Shown here: piece by piece, positions 34,668 to 42,975 of the stretch
Layout: the number at the start of each line of letters is the position of its first letter
Numbering within the stretch: the stretch's first letter is position 1
Assembly: GCA_002898315.1 (NCBI GenBank)
Contig: BEHV01000001.1
Location: forward strand, 198,594 to 262,593
DNA: 64,000 bases
From: a bacterium HR19
GTDB lineage: Bacteria > Calescibacteriota > Calescibacteriia > Calescibacteriales > Calescibacteriaceae
Direction: 5' to 3'
Notes under the pieces: generated by a model
What the model was told of the DNA's origin: nothing
What the model saw: the letters and a program-made list of their open reading frames with translations, nothing else
Database searches by the model: none
Position numbers and translations under genes: made by a program

Positions 34668-36347
34668 ATGAAAAGTTTGAGAGAATTCACCGATGATATT
34701 TTCAAAACAATAAATATTTTCAAGAATCAGATACACTATATATTGCTTTCTATACCTTTTTCAATAGTCGTATCATCTTCAAGGGCTTCTCTTGCTCTGC
34801 TTGCTCAAAGAACAATAGACAAAGGCATTATAGAGAAAAACCAGAAATTAGTTTTCCAAACAGCGGTCGTTATAGTTCTCATATTTATTGCGGTTGGAAT
34901 ATCAAGAGTGATTTCCACATTTTTAATTCAAAGCGCAGTTCAGAAAGCGATAAAAAATCTGAGAGAAAAAATAATAAATAGAATTCATCAGACACCTCTG
35001 AACAAGCAGAAACACTCAGCAGATGTAATCTCACGCATATCATCAGACATTGAGGTTTTATCTGCGCTTCCGAAAGTGATTCTCACAATACTCAAAGAAC
35101 CTCTGAATCTGCTTTTTCTTTCTGCGACCTTGATATACCTCAACTGGAAGCTCGCTCTGTTTTCTCTTCTGTCTTTTTCGGTTGTGATTTTTCCCACAAG
35201 GTATATAAGCAAGAAGGTAAAAAAAGCTTCGGCAAAAACAAGGGAATCTGCCGACAAAATCTCACGGCACATAATGGAAGCAATACAAGGAGCAAAAGTC
35301 GTAAGAATATACTCAATAGAATCTTTCGTTGAAGGAGTTAAAAGATACCTTGAAATTTTCAGAAAACAGGAGATAAAGAGCGAAGTTCTTCCGGAAACAT
35401 CATCTTCAATATCTGAACTTGCAGGAGCAATCATTGTAGCTTTTGTTCTCATATTCTCATCTTATGACATGATTTCAGGAAAAATAACTTCTGGAACATT
35501 TCTGGCTTTCTTCGGAGCAGTGATAGGTCTATGGGAACCGATAAAAAAACTGACAACAACATTTCCTGAGCTTTTCAGAATCCTACCATCTATATACCGA
35601 ATCGGAGAACTTGAAAAGCTTCCAACAATGAAAAGTGGAGAAATAAAGAAAACAACTTTTGAAAAATATATTGAATTCAGAAAAGTATCTCTGTATTTTG
35701 ATGAGAAATTAGTATTAGATGGGATTGACCTCAGAATAGAAAAAGGAGACAGAGTTTGTATATTGGGAAGTTCAGGAGCAGGGAAAACATCTCTTGTTTC
35801 TTTGATTCCAAGATTTTTTGACCCCACGGAAGGCGAAATAATAATAGATGGAATAAACATAAAAGATATAGATTTGACTTCTTTGAGGTCTCTGATAAGT
35901 TTCGTTGAACAGGAGCCATTTATTTTTGACGATACGATTTATAACAATGTTGCATTTGCAAAACCGAATTCAACAAGAGAAGAGGTTTTAAGAGCTATTG
36001 AACTAGCGGAACTTGACCTCTCATCATTTCCCAGCGGTCCAAATCATATATGCGGGGAGAACGGAAAAAATCTCTCGGTAGGACAGAAGCACAGAATTTC
36101 TATCGCAAGAGCCATACTCAAAAATTCTCCCATAATCATAATGGATGAACCCACCTCTTCTCTTGACCCAAAATTAGAGCAGGAACTTCTGCGAGCTTTT
36201 GAAAACCTCATGCAAGGCAAAACCGTCGTTATAATTTCGCACAAAATCAGCACAGCAAAATGGGCAAAAAGATTTCTACTTTTAGAAAATGGCAAAATCT
36301 ACGAGCTTGAACGAGAAAGTATGACAACCTTTTTCCTCTCAAATTGA
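34668..36347 (+). CDS. MsbA-like lipid/polysaccharide ABC exporter
   Basis: This is a half-transporter with a fused membrane domain (five to six helices, residues ~20-310) and ATPase (~330-559), which works as a homodimer in the inner membrane. Walker A is GSSGAGKTSL, Walker B IIIMDEPTSSLD and the H-loop VVIISHK. The signature reads LSVGQKHRIS in place of LSGGQ, a Gly-to-Val change that is uncommon. The best guess is lipid A-core flipping (MsbA), given lpxD and rmlA; other substrates are possible. Its end overlaps truD tail-to-tail by 49 bp. Confidence 0.83.
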   Translation: MKSLREFTDDIFKTINIFKNQIHYILLSIPFSIVVSSSRASLALLAQRTIDKGIIEKNQKLVFQTAVVIVLIFIAVGISRVISTFLIQSAVQKAIKNLREKIINRIHQTPLNKQKHSADVISRISSDIEVLSALPKVILTILKEPLNLLFLSATLIYLNWKLALFSLLSFSVVIFPTRYISKKVKKASAKTRESADKISRHIMEAIQGAKVVRIYSIESFVEGVKRYLEIFRKQEIKSEVLPETSSSISELAGAIIVAFVLIFSSYDMISGKITSGTFLAFFGAVIGLWEPIKKLTTTFPELFRILPSIYRIGELEKLPTMKSGEIKKTTFEKYIEFRKVSLYFDEKLVLDGIDLRIEKGDRVCILGSSGAGKTSLVSLIPRFFDPTEGEIIIDGINIKDIDLTSLRSLISFVEQEPFIFDDTIYNNVAFAKPNSTREEVLRAIELAELDLSSFPSGPNHICGENGKNLSVGQKHRISIARAILKNSPIIIMDEPTSSLDPKLEQELLRAFENLMQGKTVVIISHKISTAKWAKRFLLLENGKIYELERESMTTFFLSN

Positions 36348-37648
36348 TCTTGCTTCCTCTCAACCTTGATCTCCTTTCCATCTTTGGTGTATATCACAGG
36401 TATAGGTTTTTTCTCGGTATCTGAAACAGGAAGCAAAGGAGTAACGCTTTTGATAATCATCGTAGCAAAAACCCCTTTTTTGAGATAAAAAGACAATTCA
36501 ATCTTTTTTCTCCTCTCGTGAAATTCATCATCGGAGGACTTCCACTCAAGTTTTTCAGGTATCTCCCACATACTTCTCACAGAATTCACAAAATCAATTG
36601 AGTTTATTGAAGACCTGAAATCAGAAAGCGAGACACCCTCATCTTTTAAAACATCATAGTATATCTCTTCTATCTCTGGTGGAATTTCAGCATCTGGATG
36701 CGGAAGTGGAATTTTTAAATCCCTTATAACAGAAACCTCGGAGTAAGACGGTTTATAAGGAAAAGCAAAAAATCCAGCTACATAGGGAAAGAGATAATAT
36801 CTTGAAAATCTTTTCTTTATAAATTCTGCAAGGACTCTGTTGAATATATAATTCTGATAGACCTCAAGGTAGAGCCGTCCCAACCTCGGGTCAATCATCG
36901 CAAAGGCACCCTTGAAATCGTTCGGTCTTCTCAAAAGATACCTCAAAATTTTTATATCATTTTTATCTTGTGCTTCCAGAAGACATTCAGCCCAATTTCC
37001 CCATTTTTCTCTCATAACTTTCTTGAACTTTTTGACTCTGCTTCTATCGTGCTCTGACACAGCTTGAAAATGTATTTTCAAGGCACCTTCAAAATCACCT
37101 TTTAACACCCTCTTGCCGATGAAATCTAAAAATTCTTCGTTCTTCTCATCTGCAAAGTGCCTTGCGGAACCAAACCTTTGTTCATCAAAGTAATTCGGAA
37201 AGCCCAAACTCGCAACCTGCTTTATTCCCCCCTCGTATTCTCTGAGCTCACCTTCATCAATATCTCTGAGAACTATTCTGAAAAAGTTTCTCATTATGTG
37301 TTTTGAACTCAGTTGTTCTCTACTTTCACCAAAAAAATCAGCTTCAAAATTCTCTGTCCTCACCCTCTCAACTATTTTATTTTTGAAACCCTTTTCACTT
37401 ACAGCTATGAACTGAACTGATTCCGAATACTTATCTTTCAGACCACAAGAAGAAAACATATCTCGTGGAATTTTCAGTATCTTTGACATCTCGTATATTA
37501 CAGTCAGAGTATCAACATTTTTCTTTTTAACCTTATAGACAGCGAACATATTTGGTTTCCTTTCAAGAGAGGTCTTTTTTGTGTCTACTACACCATCTTT
37601 TAGTATCTCCTCAACGAAAAAATCCTCAGCTCTGAACTTGACTTTCAT
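36299..37648 (-). CDS. truD: tRNA pseudouridine(13) synthase TruD
   Basis: Makes pseudouridine at tRNA-Glu position 13. The 449 residues show the TruD hallmark SCGLKDKYSESVQF (catalytic Asp72), an N-terminal RAEDFFVEEIL and NYFDEQRFGSARHF. The family occurs in archaea, eukaryotes and a subset of bacteria. TAAAAT lies 8 nt before the ATG. The last 49 bp overlap the 3' end of the exporter gene on the other strand, so both proteins have constrained C-termini. Confidence 0.9.
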   Translation of the reverse strand: MKVKFRAEDFFVEEILKDGVVDTKKTSLERKPNMFAVYKVKKKNVDTLTVIYEMSKILKIPRDMFSSCGLKDKYSESVQFIAVSEKGFKNKIVERVRTENFEADFFGESREQLSSKHIMRNFFRIVLRDIDEGELREYEGGIKQVASLGFPNYFDEQRFGSARHFADEKNEEFLDFIGKRVLKGDFEGALKIHFQAVSEHDRSRVKKFKKVMREKWGNWAECLLEAQDKNDIKILRYLLRRPNDFKGAFAMIDPRLGRLYLEVYQNYIFNRVLAEFIKKRFSRYYLFPYVAGFFAFPYKPSYSEVSVIRDLKIPLPHPDAEIPPEIEEIYYDVLKDEGVSLSDFRSSINSIDFVNSVRSMWEIPEKLEWKSSDDEFHERRKKIELSFYLKKGVFATMIIKSVTPLLPVSDTEKKPIPVIYTKDGKEIKVERKQDQFERKKVVILSRSSS

Positions 37649-37659
37649 ATCTTTTAATT

Positions 37660-38535
37660 TTAATTCAATATCTCGGTTTTTGAAATTTTAAGTTTCTGTG
37701 GTATAATGCTTCGTCTGAAGAAAAACAAAATGAAATCATAAATCAGAACGAAAATATATAATGCAAGAAGAGAAAGAAGAAGTAATTTTATTTTTGCAAG
37801 GAAGTTAAACGGTTCAAAGAACGGTATCCCTCTCTGAAAATTGAGAAAAGAAAAATATCCTACAACAAGAAAGATCGGGGAGATAAACAGAGGTATGAGG
37901 TATTTTATTTTTCCGTTGAAAAAAATGAGGGAACGCAAGAAAATGGAGATAATCCCAGCAAAAGTTATAACATCTCTTCCGATCATAAAAAGAAATGCGA
38001 GGAAAAATAAAATTGATAGCTCCTCCTCTTTTGTATTGCCGAAAAAAATCAATACTAAAAACGGAAAAAACATGAGAATTTTTAGTTCATCTGAAAACCA
38101 CGGAAAATTTATCTCATTCATACCTATCAAGAAAGCAAAAGAGACAGGTAAAAAGTACTTTTCAATATAAGGGGAAGTAAAATAAAGAAAGGAAATAAAA
38201 AGAAGGCAGAGAGTAAGAACAACCCTGAATCTCTTCAAGTAAGGAAGAATAAAGTAGAGAAAATCTTCTTTCTGAAAAAGCAGAATCAAAAAAGCGAAGA
38301 AAATCAGAGCAAAAAATGGAAATTTGAATCTCTCTTTTCTTTCGGTCAGAGAAAAGAGAAGATTTATGAAAGAAAGATACATACCAGATGAGTTCAGGAA
38401 GCCGAGTACAAGTTTTTCATAATCTTGTGTGGAGATATTGTAAAGATTTTTCCCCCATACCGAGAGCAGAAACGAAGAGAAAAAGGCAACAAAAGATAAA
38501 ACAGGTTTTGCAAGGGTAAAAAACTCCCGAATCAT
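37660..38535 (-). CDS. Polytopic membrane protein of unknown function
   Basis: I do not recognise a family. The 291 residues are almost all hydrophobic, with about eight to nine membrane helices separated by short basic loops. The first (PVLSFVAFFSSFLLSVW) follows a short N-terminus and the last precedes a basic tail (RRSIIPQKLKISK). It lies 11 bp upstream of truD and 6 bp after the ROK kinase gene in a tight minus-strand run, so it is probably translated as part of an operon. Its low complexity limits inference. Confidence 0.6.
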   Translation of the reverse strand: MIREFFTLAKPVLSFVAFFSSFLLSVWGKNLYNISTQDYEKLVLGFLNSSGMYLSFINLLFSLTERKERFKFPFFALIFFAFLILLFQKEDFLYFILPYLKRFRVVLTLCLLFISFLYFTSPYIEKYFLPVSFAFLIGMNEINFPWFSDELKILMFFPFLVLIFFGNTKEEELSILFFLAFLFMIGRDVITFAGIISIFLRSLIFFNGKIKYLIPLFISPIFLVVGYFSFLNFQRGIPFFEPFNFLAKIKLLLLSLLALYIFVLIYDFILFFFRRSIIPQKLKISKTEILN

Positions 38536-38541
38536 GATAAT

Positions 38542-39432
38542 CTACCTAACAATATAATTTTTTTGAGAAGTTTTTCTGTATATAATTTGAGCCATTTTTA
38601 GACCTCCGAAAGCTCCGGAAAACTCTCCGAGTTCAGCTGGTAAAAGCTCCATACTATCAAAAATCGGTTTTATAACAATCTTTCTCGCTTCATCTTTTAT
38701 CATATCTATAACCCCCTCAAAATGACTAATTATTCCGCCGGAGATAATAACCGCGTCTGGATTGAAAATATGAGCTAAATTCTGAATAACTCTTGCGACA
38801 TAAAAGGAAAATTTTTTTAACGCTTCAAGAGCATTCGCATTCCCTTTATTTGCAAATTCTATAATCTTGTCTGATGTTGTTTTCTCCGAAGTTATTTCAA
38901 AGAAAAATCTCTCTATGGCTCTTGATGATACAAATTCCTCAGAGCAACCAACTCTACCACAAACGCACACCCTTTTAGTATCATCTGAAATCTGAATATG
39001 TCCAACCTCCATAGCTATTCCAAGAGTTCCGAAAAGTGGCTTCCCATCTATTACAGCTCCGCCACCGAGTCCAGTTCCTAATGTCAAGCATAAAACGATT
39101 CCTTTCTTTTTCCATTTTCTACCTGCGCCGAAGAAAACCTCACCAACACACGCCAAGGTCGCATCGTTGGCAACGAAATATGGTTTCCCTCTTACCTCTA
39201 TTTTTTTTTCGTTAAGGGACTTTATATTTGGCGATTCGTAAATAAAACCATCAAAATTCACAAATCCGGCAACCGCTATGCCAACAGAGTCGTAATCTTG
39301 TGAAAATCTATCGATCAGTTCAACTATCTTCTCATAATCATAAGGGTTTTTCTCTTTGAACTTTTTACCCTCGCTATCTACAAACTTTATGTAAGAGCCA
39401 CCTATATCTATGCCCAAAAACTTCTTTGCCAT
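38542..39432 (-). CDS. ROK-family sugar kinase (glucokinase-like)
   Basis: Phosphorylates a sugar, most likely glucose or a hexosamine, with ATP. The 296 residues show the N-terminal phosphate loop FLGIDIGGSYIKFV, VGIAVAGFVNFDG, NDATLACVGEVFFGAG (catalytic Asp), LTLGTGLGGGAVIDG, GHIQISDD and the zinc motif CVCGRVGCSEEFVS. No DNA-binding N-terminus, so it is a kinase and not a ROK repressor. The galE neighbour 47 bp upstream is consistent with sugar-nucleotide metabolism. Confidence 0.9.
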   Translation of the reverse strand: MAKKFLGIDIGGSYIKFVDSEGKKFKEKNPYDYEKIVELIDRFSQDYDSVGIAVAGFVNFDGFIYESPNIKSLNEKKIEVRGKPYFVANDATLACVGEVFFGAGRKWKKKGIVLCLTLGTGLGGGAVIDGKPLFGTLGIAMEVGHIQISDDTKRVCVCGRVGCSEEFVSSRAIERFFFEITSEKTTSDKIIEFANKGNANALEALKKFSFYVARVIQNLAHIFNPDAVIISGGIISHFEGVIDMIKDEARKIVIKPIFDSMELLPAELGEFSGAFGGLKMAQIIYRKTSQKNYIVR

Positions 39433-39479
39433 AGCAGATAAAATTTTATTTTACAGAAAAATCTCGCCGAAGAATATAT

Positions 39480-40475
39480 TCAGTATCTTCTTTTGAGCTC
39501 CCAGTTCCATGCTGTCTTTATTATAAATTCAAGGTCGTCATATTTTTCTGAGAAATTAAGGACACTTTTTATTTTCTTGTTGTCTGCGATGAGGACTGCT
39601 GGGTCTCCCGGTCTCCTCGGAGCAAACCTCTTTGGCAGCTCCCTTCCGATAACTTTTTCAGCAGTTCTAACAACCTCAAGGACAGAAAAACCTCTACAAT
39701 AGCCGACATTGAAAACATCATTTTTTCCACCATCAAGGAGATAATTCATCGCAAGAATATGAGCAGAGGCAAGGTCAAAAACATGTATATAATCTCTTAT
39801 GCAGGTTCCATCCTTTGTCGGGTAATCTGTTCCGTATATTCCGAGGAACTCAAACTCTCTTTTTGCGACTTTCAAAAGGCGGGAGATAAGATGAATGGGG
39901 TTTTTGTAAGATTGTCCGAGCTCACCTTCCGGGTCAGCTCCTGCAACATTAAAGTATCTCAAAGAAACATAAGAAAAATTCTTTTGAGCAGAAGAAAAAT
40001 CCCTTAACATTTTTTCACAGGAGAGCTTTGATTGTCCGTAAGGGTTGATAGGTTCTGTTTTTGATTCCTCAGAAATGGGAACACTTTCTGGCTCCCCATA
40101 AACCGCAGCGGTTGAAGAAAAAACAAAACGAACTTTTTTACTTTTGAGATAAGGTTCAAGCTCACAAAGTAGTGATATGAGCCCACCGACATTATTTTCC
40201 CAGTACATCAAAGGTTTTTCAACACTTTCCGGGACAGATATAAAAGCGGCAAAATGCATTATAACATCGGGAGAGAACTCTTCATAGATTTTCCTCAAAA
40301 TATTCCTGTCTCTTATATCTCCTACAACAAGTTTTCCGTAAAGAGCCGCCTCTTTATGTCCATAAGAAAGATTATCTAAAACAAGTATCTCTGCTTTTTC
40401 TTTAAACTCACGGTAAAGAAGTTTCACAACATGGCTTCCTATATATCCTGCTCCGCCGGTGACAAGTATTTTCAT
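39480..40475 (-). CDS. galE: UDP-glucose 4-epimerase
   Basis: Interconverts UDP-glucose and UDP-galactose with bound NAD. The 331 residues comprise a Rossmann fold with ILVTGGAGYIGSHVVKLL, the VLDNLSYGH strand, FSSTAAVYGEP (catalytic Ser/Thr), NPYGQSKLSCEK (Tyr-x3-Lys), LRYFNVAGA and DYPTKDGTCIRDYIHVFDLA. The last is the GalE signature and favours this over other sugar epimerases. It follows the NrnA-like gene by 15 bp. With rmlA and the ROK kinase it probably supplies surface glycans. Confidence 0.93.
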   Translation of the reverse strand: MKILVTGGAGYIGSHVVKLLYREFKEKAEILVLDNLSYGHKEAALYGKLVVGDIRDRNILRKIYEEFSPDVIMHFAAFISVPESVEKPLMYWENNVGGLISLLCELEPYLKSKKVRFVFSSTAAVYGEPESVPISEESKTEPINPYGQSKLSCEKMLRDFSSAQKNFSYVSLRYFNVAGADPEGELGQSYKNPIHLISRLLKVAKREFEFLGIYGTDYPTKDGTCIRDYIHVFDLASAHILAMNYLLDGGKNDVFNVGYCRGFSVLEVVRTAEKVIGRELPKRFAPRRPGDPAVLIADNKKIKSVLNFSEKYDDLEFIIKTAWNWELKRRY

Positions 40476-40490
40476 GATACTCGGGTAATT

Positions 40491-41507
40491 TCACCTCTTG
40501 TAGTTATTTTGTTCGTGTAAAAATCTCTCTTGCTCTAAAATCTCATCTTTTATTTTTTTTATGAAGTTGAGAATTTCATCTTTTCTGATTTTTATGTTAA
40601 AGCCGGCAGCGTTTTTATGTCCTCCTCCACCGTATTTTCTCGCTATCTTGCCTACATCTATGTGCGGGTCAGACCTCAAACTGACCTTGAAAAATTCATT
40701 ATCTTTTTCCCTTATGAATATAGATGCTTTGACACCATCTATTGACCTTATGAGGTCTATGAACTCATCTGAATCTTCGTCTTTGGCTCCAAACTTTTCA
40801 TAATCTGATTTGAAGAGGAAAGAAAAAGATACACCATCTTCAACAATTACTCTTGATAAAAACTCTGAAAGGAGTTTATACTTCCTCAGCGTTGCAAATC
40901 TTAAAGTTTTCATAACAGCCAGAAGGTCTGCTTTCTTCTCAATAAGTTCGGAAGCGATTCTCAAAGTTCTTGCATCTACGGTGGGAAGCAAAAATCCCAT
41001 CGTATCTTTTGCTATCGCTGCGTAAATGTTGGTAGCAATATCAGGTGTTATTTCAATATTCATATCTTTAAGTATTTCGTATATAAGGACTCCACACGCG
41101 GGAGCGGTATGGTCTATAAAATTAAAAGTGCCAAATCTCTCTGATTTATCGTGGTGGTCAATATTGACTATTGTTGTTCTAACAGCAAATTTTCTCCCTT
41201 CGTCGCCTATTCTATCCAAAGTAGCGCAATCAACAACACAGAATATATCTGGAAGAAAATCTGGGAGAGAGGTTTTCAGTTTTGAGTATCCCGGAAGATA
41301 TTTTGCTGATTCAAGCCCGTCTTTGTTGTATATATATACTTTTTTGCCTATTGATTCAAGCGCAAGTCCAAGAGCTAGCGAAGAGCCGATGGCATCTGGC
41401 TCGGGTCCTTCATGAGACGCTATAACTATACTCTCGGCAGATAAAAGAGCAGAGACAACCTCCTTTTTCCCTTCCATAAAATCAGCATCATTTTCTACTG
41501 CAAACAT
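40491..41507 (-). CDS. DHH-family phosphoesterase (NrnA-like nanoRNase/pAp phosphatase)
   Basis: Degrades very short RNA and 3'-phosphoadenosine 5'-phosphate. The 338 residues show motif I VIASHEGPEPDAIGSSLALG (Asp of the usual PD replaced by Glu), the Asp block FCVVDCATLDRIG, the DHH motif NIDHHDKSERFG, and the C-terminal DHHA1 motif GGGGHKNAAGF. A second GG-rich RNA grip loop typical of NrnA is therefore present. RecJ is excluded by length. It starts the run into galE. Confidence 0.87.
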   Translation of the reverse strand: MFAVENDADFMEGKKEVVSALLSAESIVIASHEGPEPDAIGSSLALGLALESIGKKVYIYNKDGLESAKYLPGYSKLKTSLPDFLPDIFCVVDCATLDRIGDEGRKFAVRTTIVNIDHHDKSERFGTFNFIDHTAPACGVLIYEILKDMNIEITPDIATNIYAAIAKDTMGFLLPTVDARTLRIASELIEKKADLLAVMKTLRFATLRKYKLLSEFLSRVIVEDGVSFSFLFKSDYEKFGAKDEDSDEFIDLIRSIDGVKASIFIREKDNEFFKVSLRSDPHIDVGKIARKYGGGGHKNAAGFNIKIRKDEILNFIKKIKDEILEQERFLHEQNNYKR

Positions 41508-41666
41508 CTTAAATCTATTAAACTAAAATCAACTTACAAAAAGGAATATACTTTAAGAACTATCAAAACAAAATATTAAAAAATTGAAAACTTTGAACTC
41601 TGGAAGGAAAAGAAGTCCATTTTATCTGAGATATATCTGAAAACTTAAAAATATCGTTATTACTTA

Positions 41667-42650
41667 TTACTTTGAGAATGAATTAAAAATCCAGCATAAA
41701 GCAAGACCTGTTGATAAAGCTATCCAGGGGATAACAAACCAGAAAAACACAATTTGCAAAAGATATGATTTTGAAAAAGTTTTCTTGAATCCATCTCTTG
41801 CGCATGCAATACCTATCATTCCACCTACTATTGTCTCATTTATTGAGACAGGGATACCAAGAATTGATGCGGAAAGAATTATTGTTCCTTCCATAAGCTG
41901 TAGAAATGAAGCACGAAGCAATCCAAGTTCAACTATCTTTTTTCCGACTGCCTTGAGGATACGCGGAGAAAGCATAAGCGCTCCGATACCGAAGAAAGAA
42001 GCCCCAAGAGTTAAAACCTTGCTTTCAAAATCAGGCGTCCTGACCACCACAACTCCCACAGAGTTAGCAAGGTTATTTGAACCAGCAGAAAATGCAAAGT
42101 AGGTTCCAGTAGCAACCACTCCTATCTTCAAAAATTTTCTTATTATCTCTGCATCAAACCTTGAGGCAAAATTCACAACCCTAAAATACAGGAACTTTTC
42201 AAACAGAAATCCGCAGAGAAACGCAGCAGTAGGAGTAAAAAGCCACCACCTCAATATATGAAAGAATTTCTGAGTGTTCAAAGTGCCGGTGTATAATCCA
42301 ATTGATACTACGCTTAGTGTTGCCATGTGTGTTGTAGCAATGGGTACTCTGAAAAGAACAGCGAGAAGAAGATAAAATGTTGCATTTATGTAATATACGA
42401 GTGTGTATTTATCTTGTGCGAGAATTTGAGGTGGAGTAAGTTTTTTCCCAATTGTTGTGGCAACTTCTTTCCCGAGTAGCAAAGCTCCCAAGAATATAGC
42501 TAAACCCGAAATAATTGTGAGCTTACGGGGAGTGAGGATTCCTGCGGAGTGAGAAGGAGCCATAGTAGTAGAACCGTTCTCTCCACCAATCAAAGATGCT
42601 AAGGCAAGAGCAAAAGTTACGAAAGCAAAGTTTATGTCTATCCAAATCAT
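41667..42650 (-). CDS. PiT-family phosphate (or related anion) transporter
   Basis: This inner-membrane transporter of the PHO4/PiT family has 327 residues with about nine hydrophobic helices. The duplicated family motif is clear in the second half (FSAGSNNLANSVGVVV) but strongly altered in the first (LIGGENGSTTMAPSHSAGI). Other blocks are VPIATTHMATLSVVSIGL and GIPVSINETIVGGMIGIAC, the paired PiT helices. Substrate specificity may be unusual because the first GANDxAN motif is lost. The nearest genes give no hint. Confidence 0.8.
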   Translation of the reverse strand: MIWIDINFAFVTFALALASLIGGENGSTTMAPSHSAGILTPRKLTIISGLAIFLGALLLGKEVATTIGKKLTPPQILAQDKYTLVYYINATFYLLLAVLFRVPIATTHMATLSVVSIGLYTGTLNTQKFFHILRWWLFTPTAAFLCGFLFEKFLYFRVVNFASRFDAEIIRKFLKIGVVATGTYFAFSAGSNNLANSVGVVVVRTPDFESKVLTLGASFFGIGALMLSPRILKAVGKKIVELGLLRASFLQLMEGTIILSASILGIPVSINETIVGGMIGIACARDGFKKTFSKSYLLQIVFFWFVIPWIALSTGLALCWIFNSFSK

Positions 42651-42975
42651 CTTTAATCACTCCCATACAGGAAGAGTTCAAAATATAGCATTCTCTCCTT
42701 ACAAATTATATAGCAAAAACTATTCCATCGTATATGAAAAGTCTAATTTTTTTCTGCTTCAATATAGAAAAAAGTTGATAATATTACTGACTTAGGTGTG
42801 GTATTGTAAGTAAAGAAATGCCAGATGAAACAAAATTAATTAACTTACTTGTTGATACCATTTGATTGAACCCAAATGTTTCAATTTGTTAAAAATAATT
42901 GCAAATTTGTTAATAGTGAAAAGGAAACAATAGGATTTGCTTATTTGAGATATTTGAATAAAGAAAAAATAAAAA
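42651..42975. other. 325-bp intergenic region, nothing firmly identified
   Basis: AT-rich DNA between the divergent PiT-type gene and purH. It must hold both promoters. I see an imperfect hairpin (ATTGAA near 42866 and TTCAAT near 42881) and a 15-codon open frame starting at ATG 42819. Neither is convincing. No tRNA, riboswitch or IS end is recognised. Confidence 0.4.

Noticed and set aside
42819-42866. 15-codon open frame upstream of purH
   Set aside because: Too short, no ribosome site, and ends in AT-rich sequence; could occur by chance.
42866-42886. GTTTCAAT-like sequence resembling the end of a CRISPR repeat
   Set aside because: Single occurrence, no spaced copies and no cas genes in the window.
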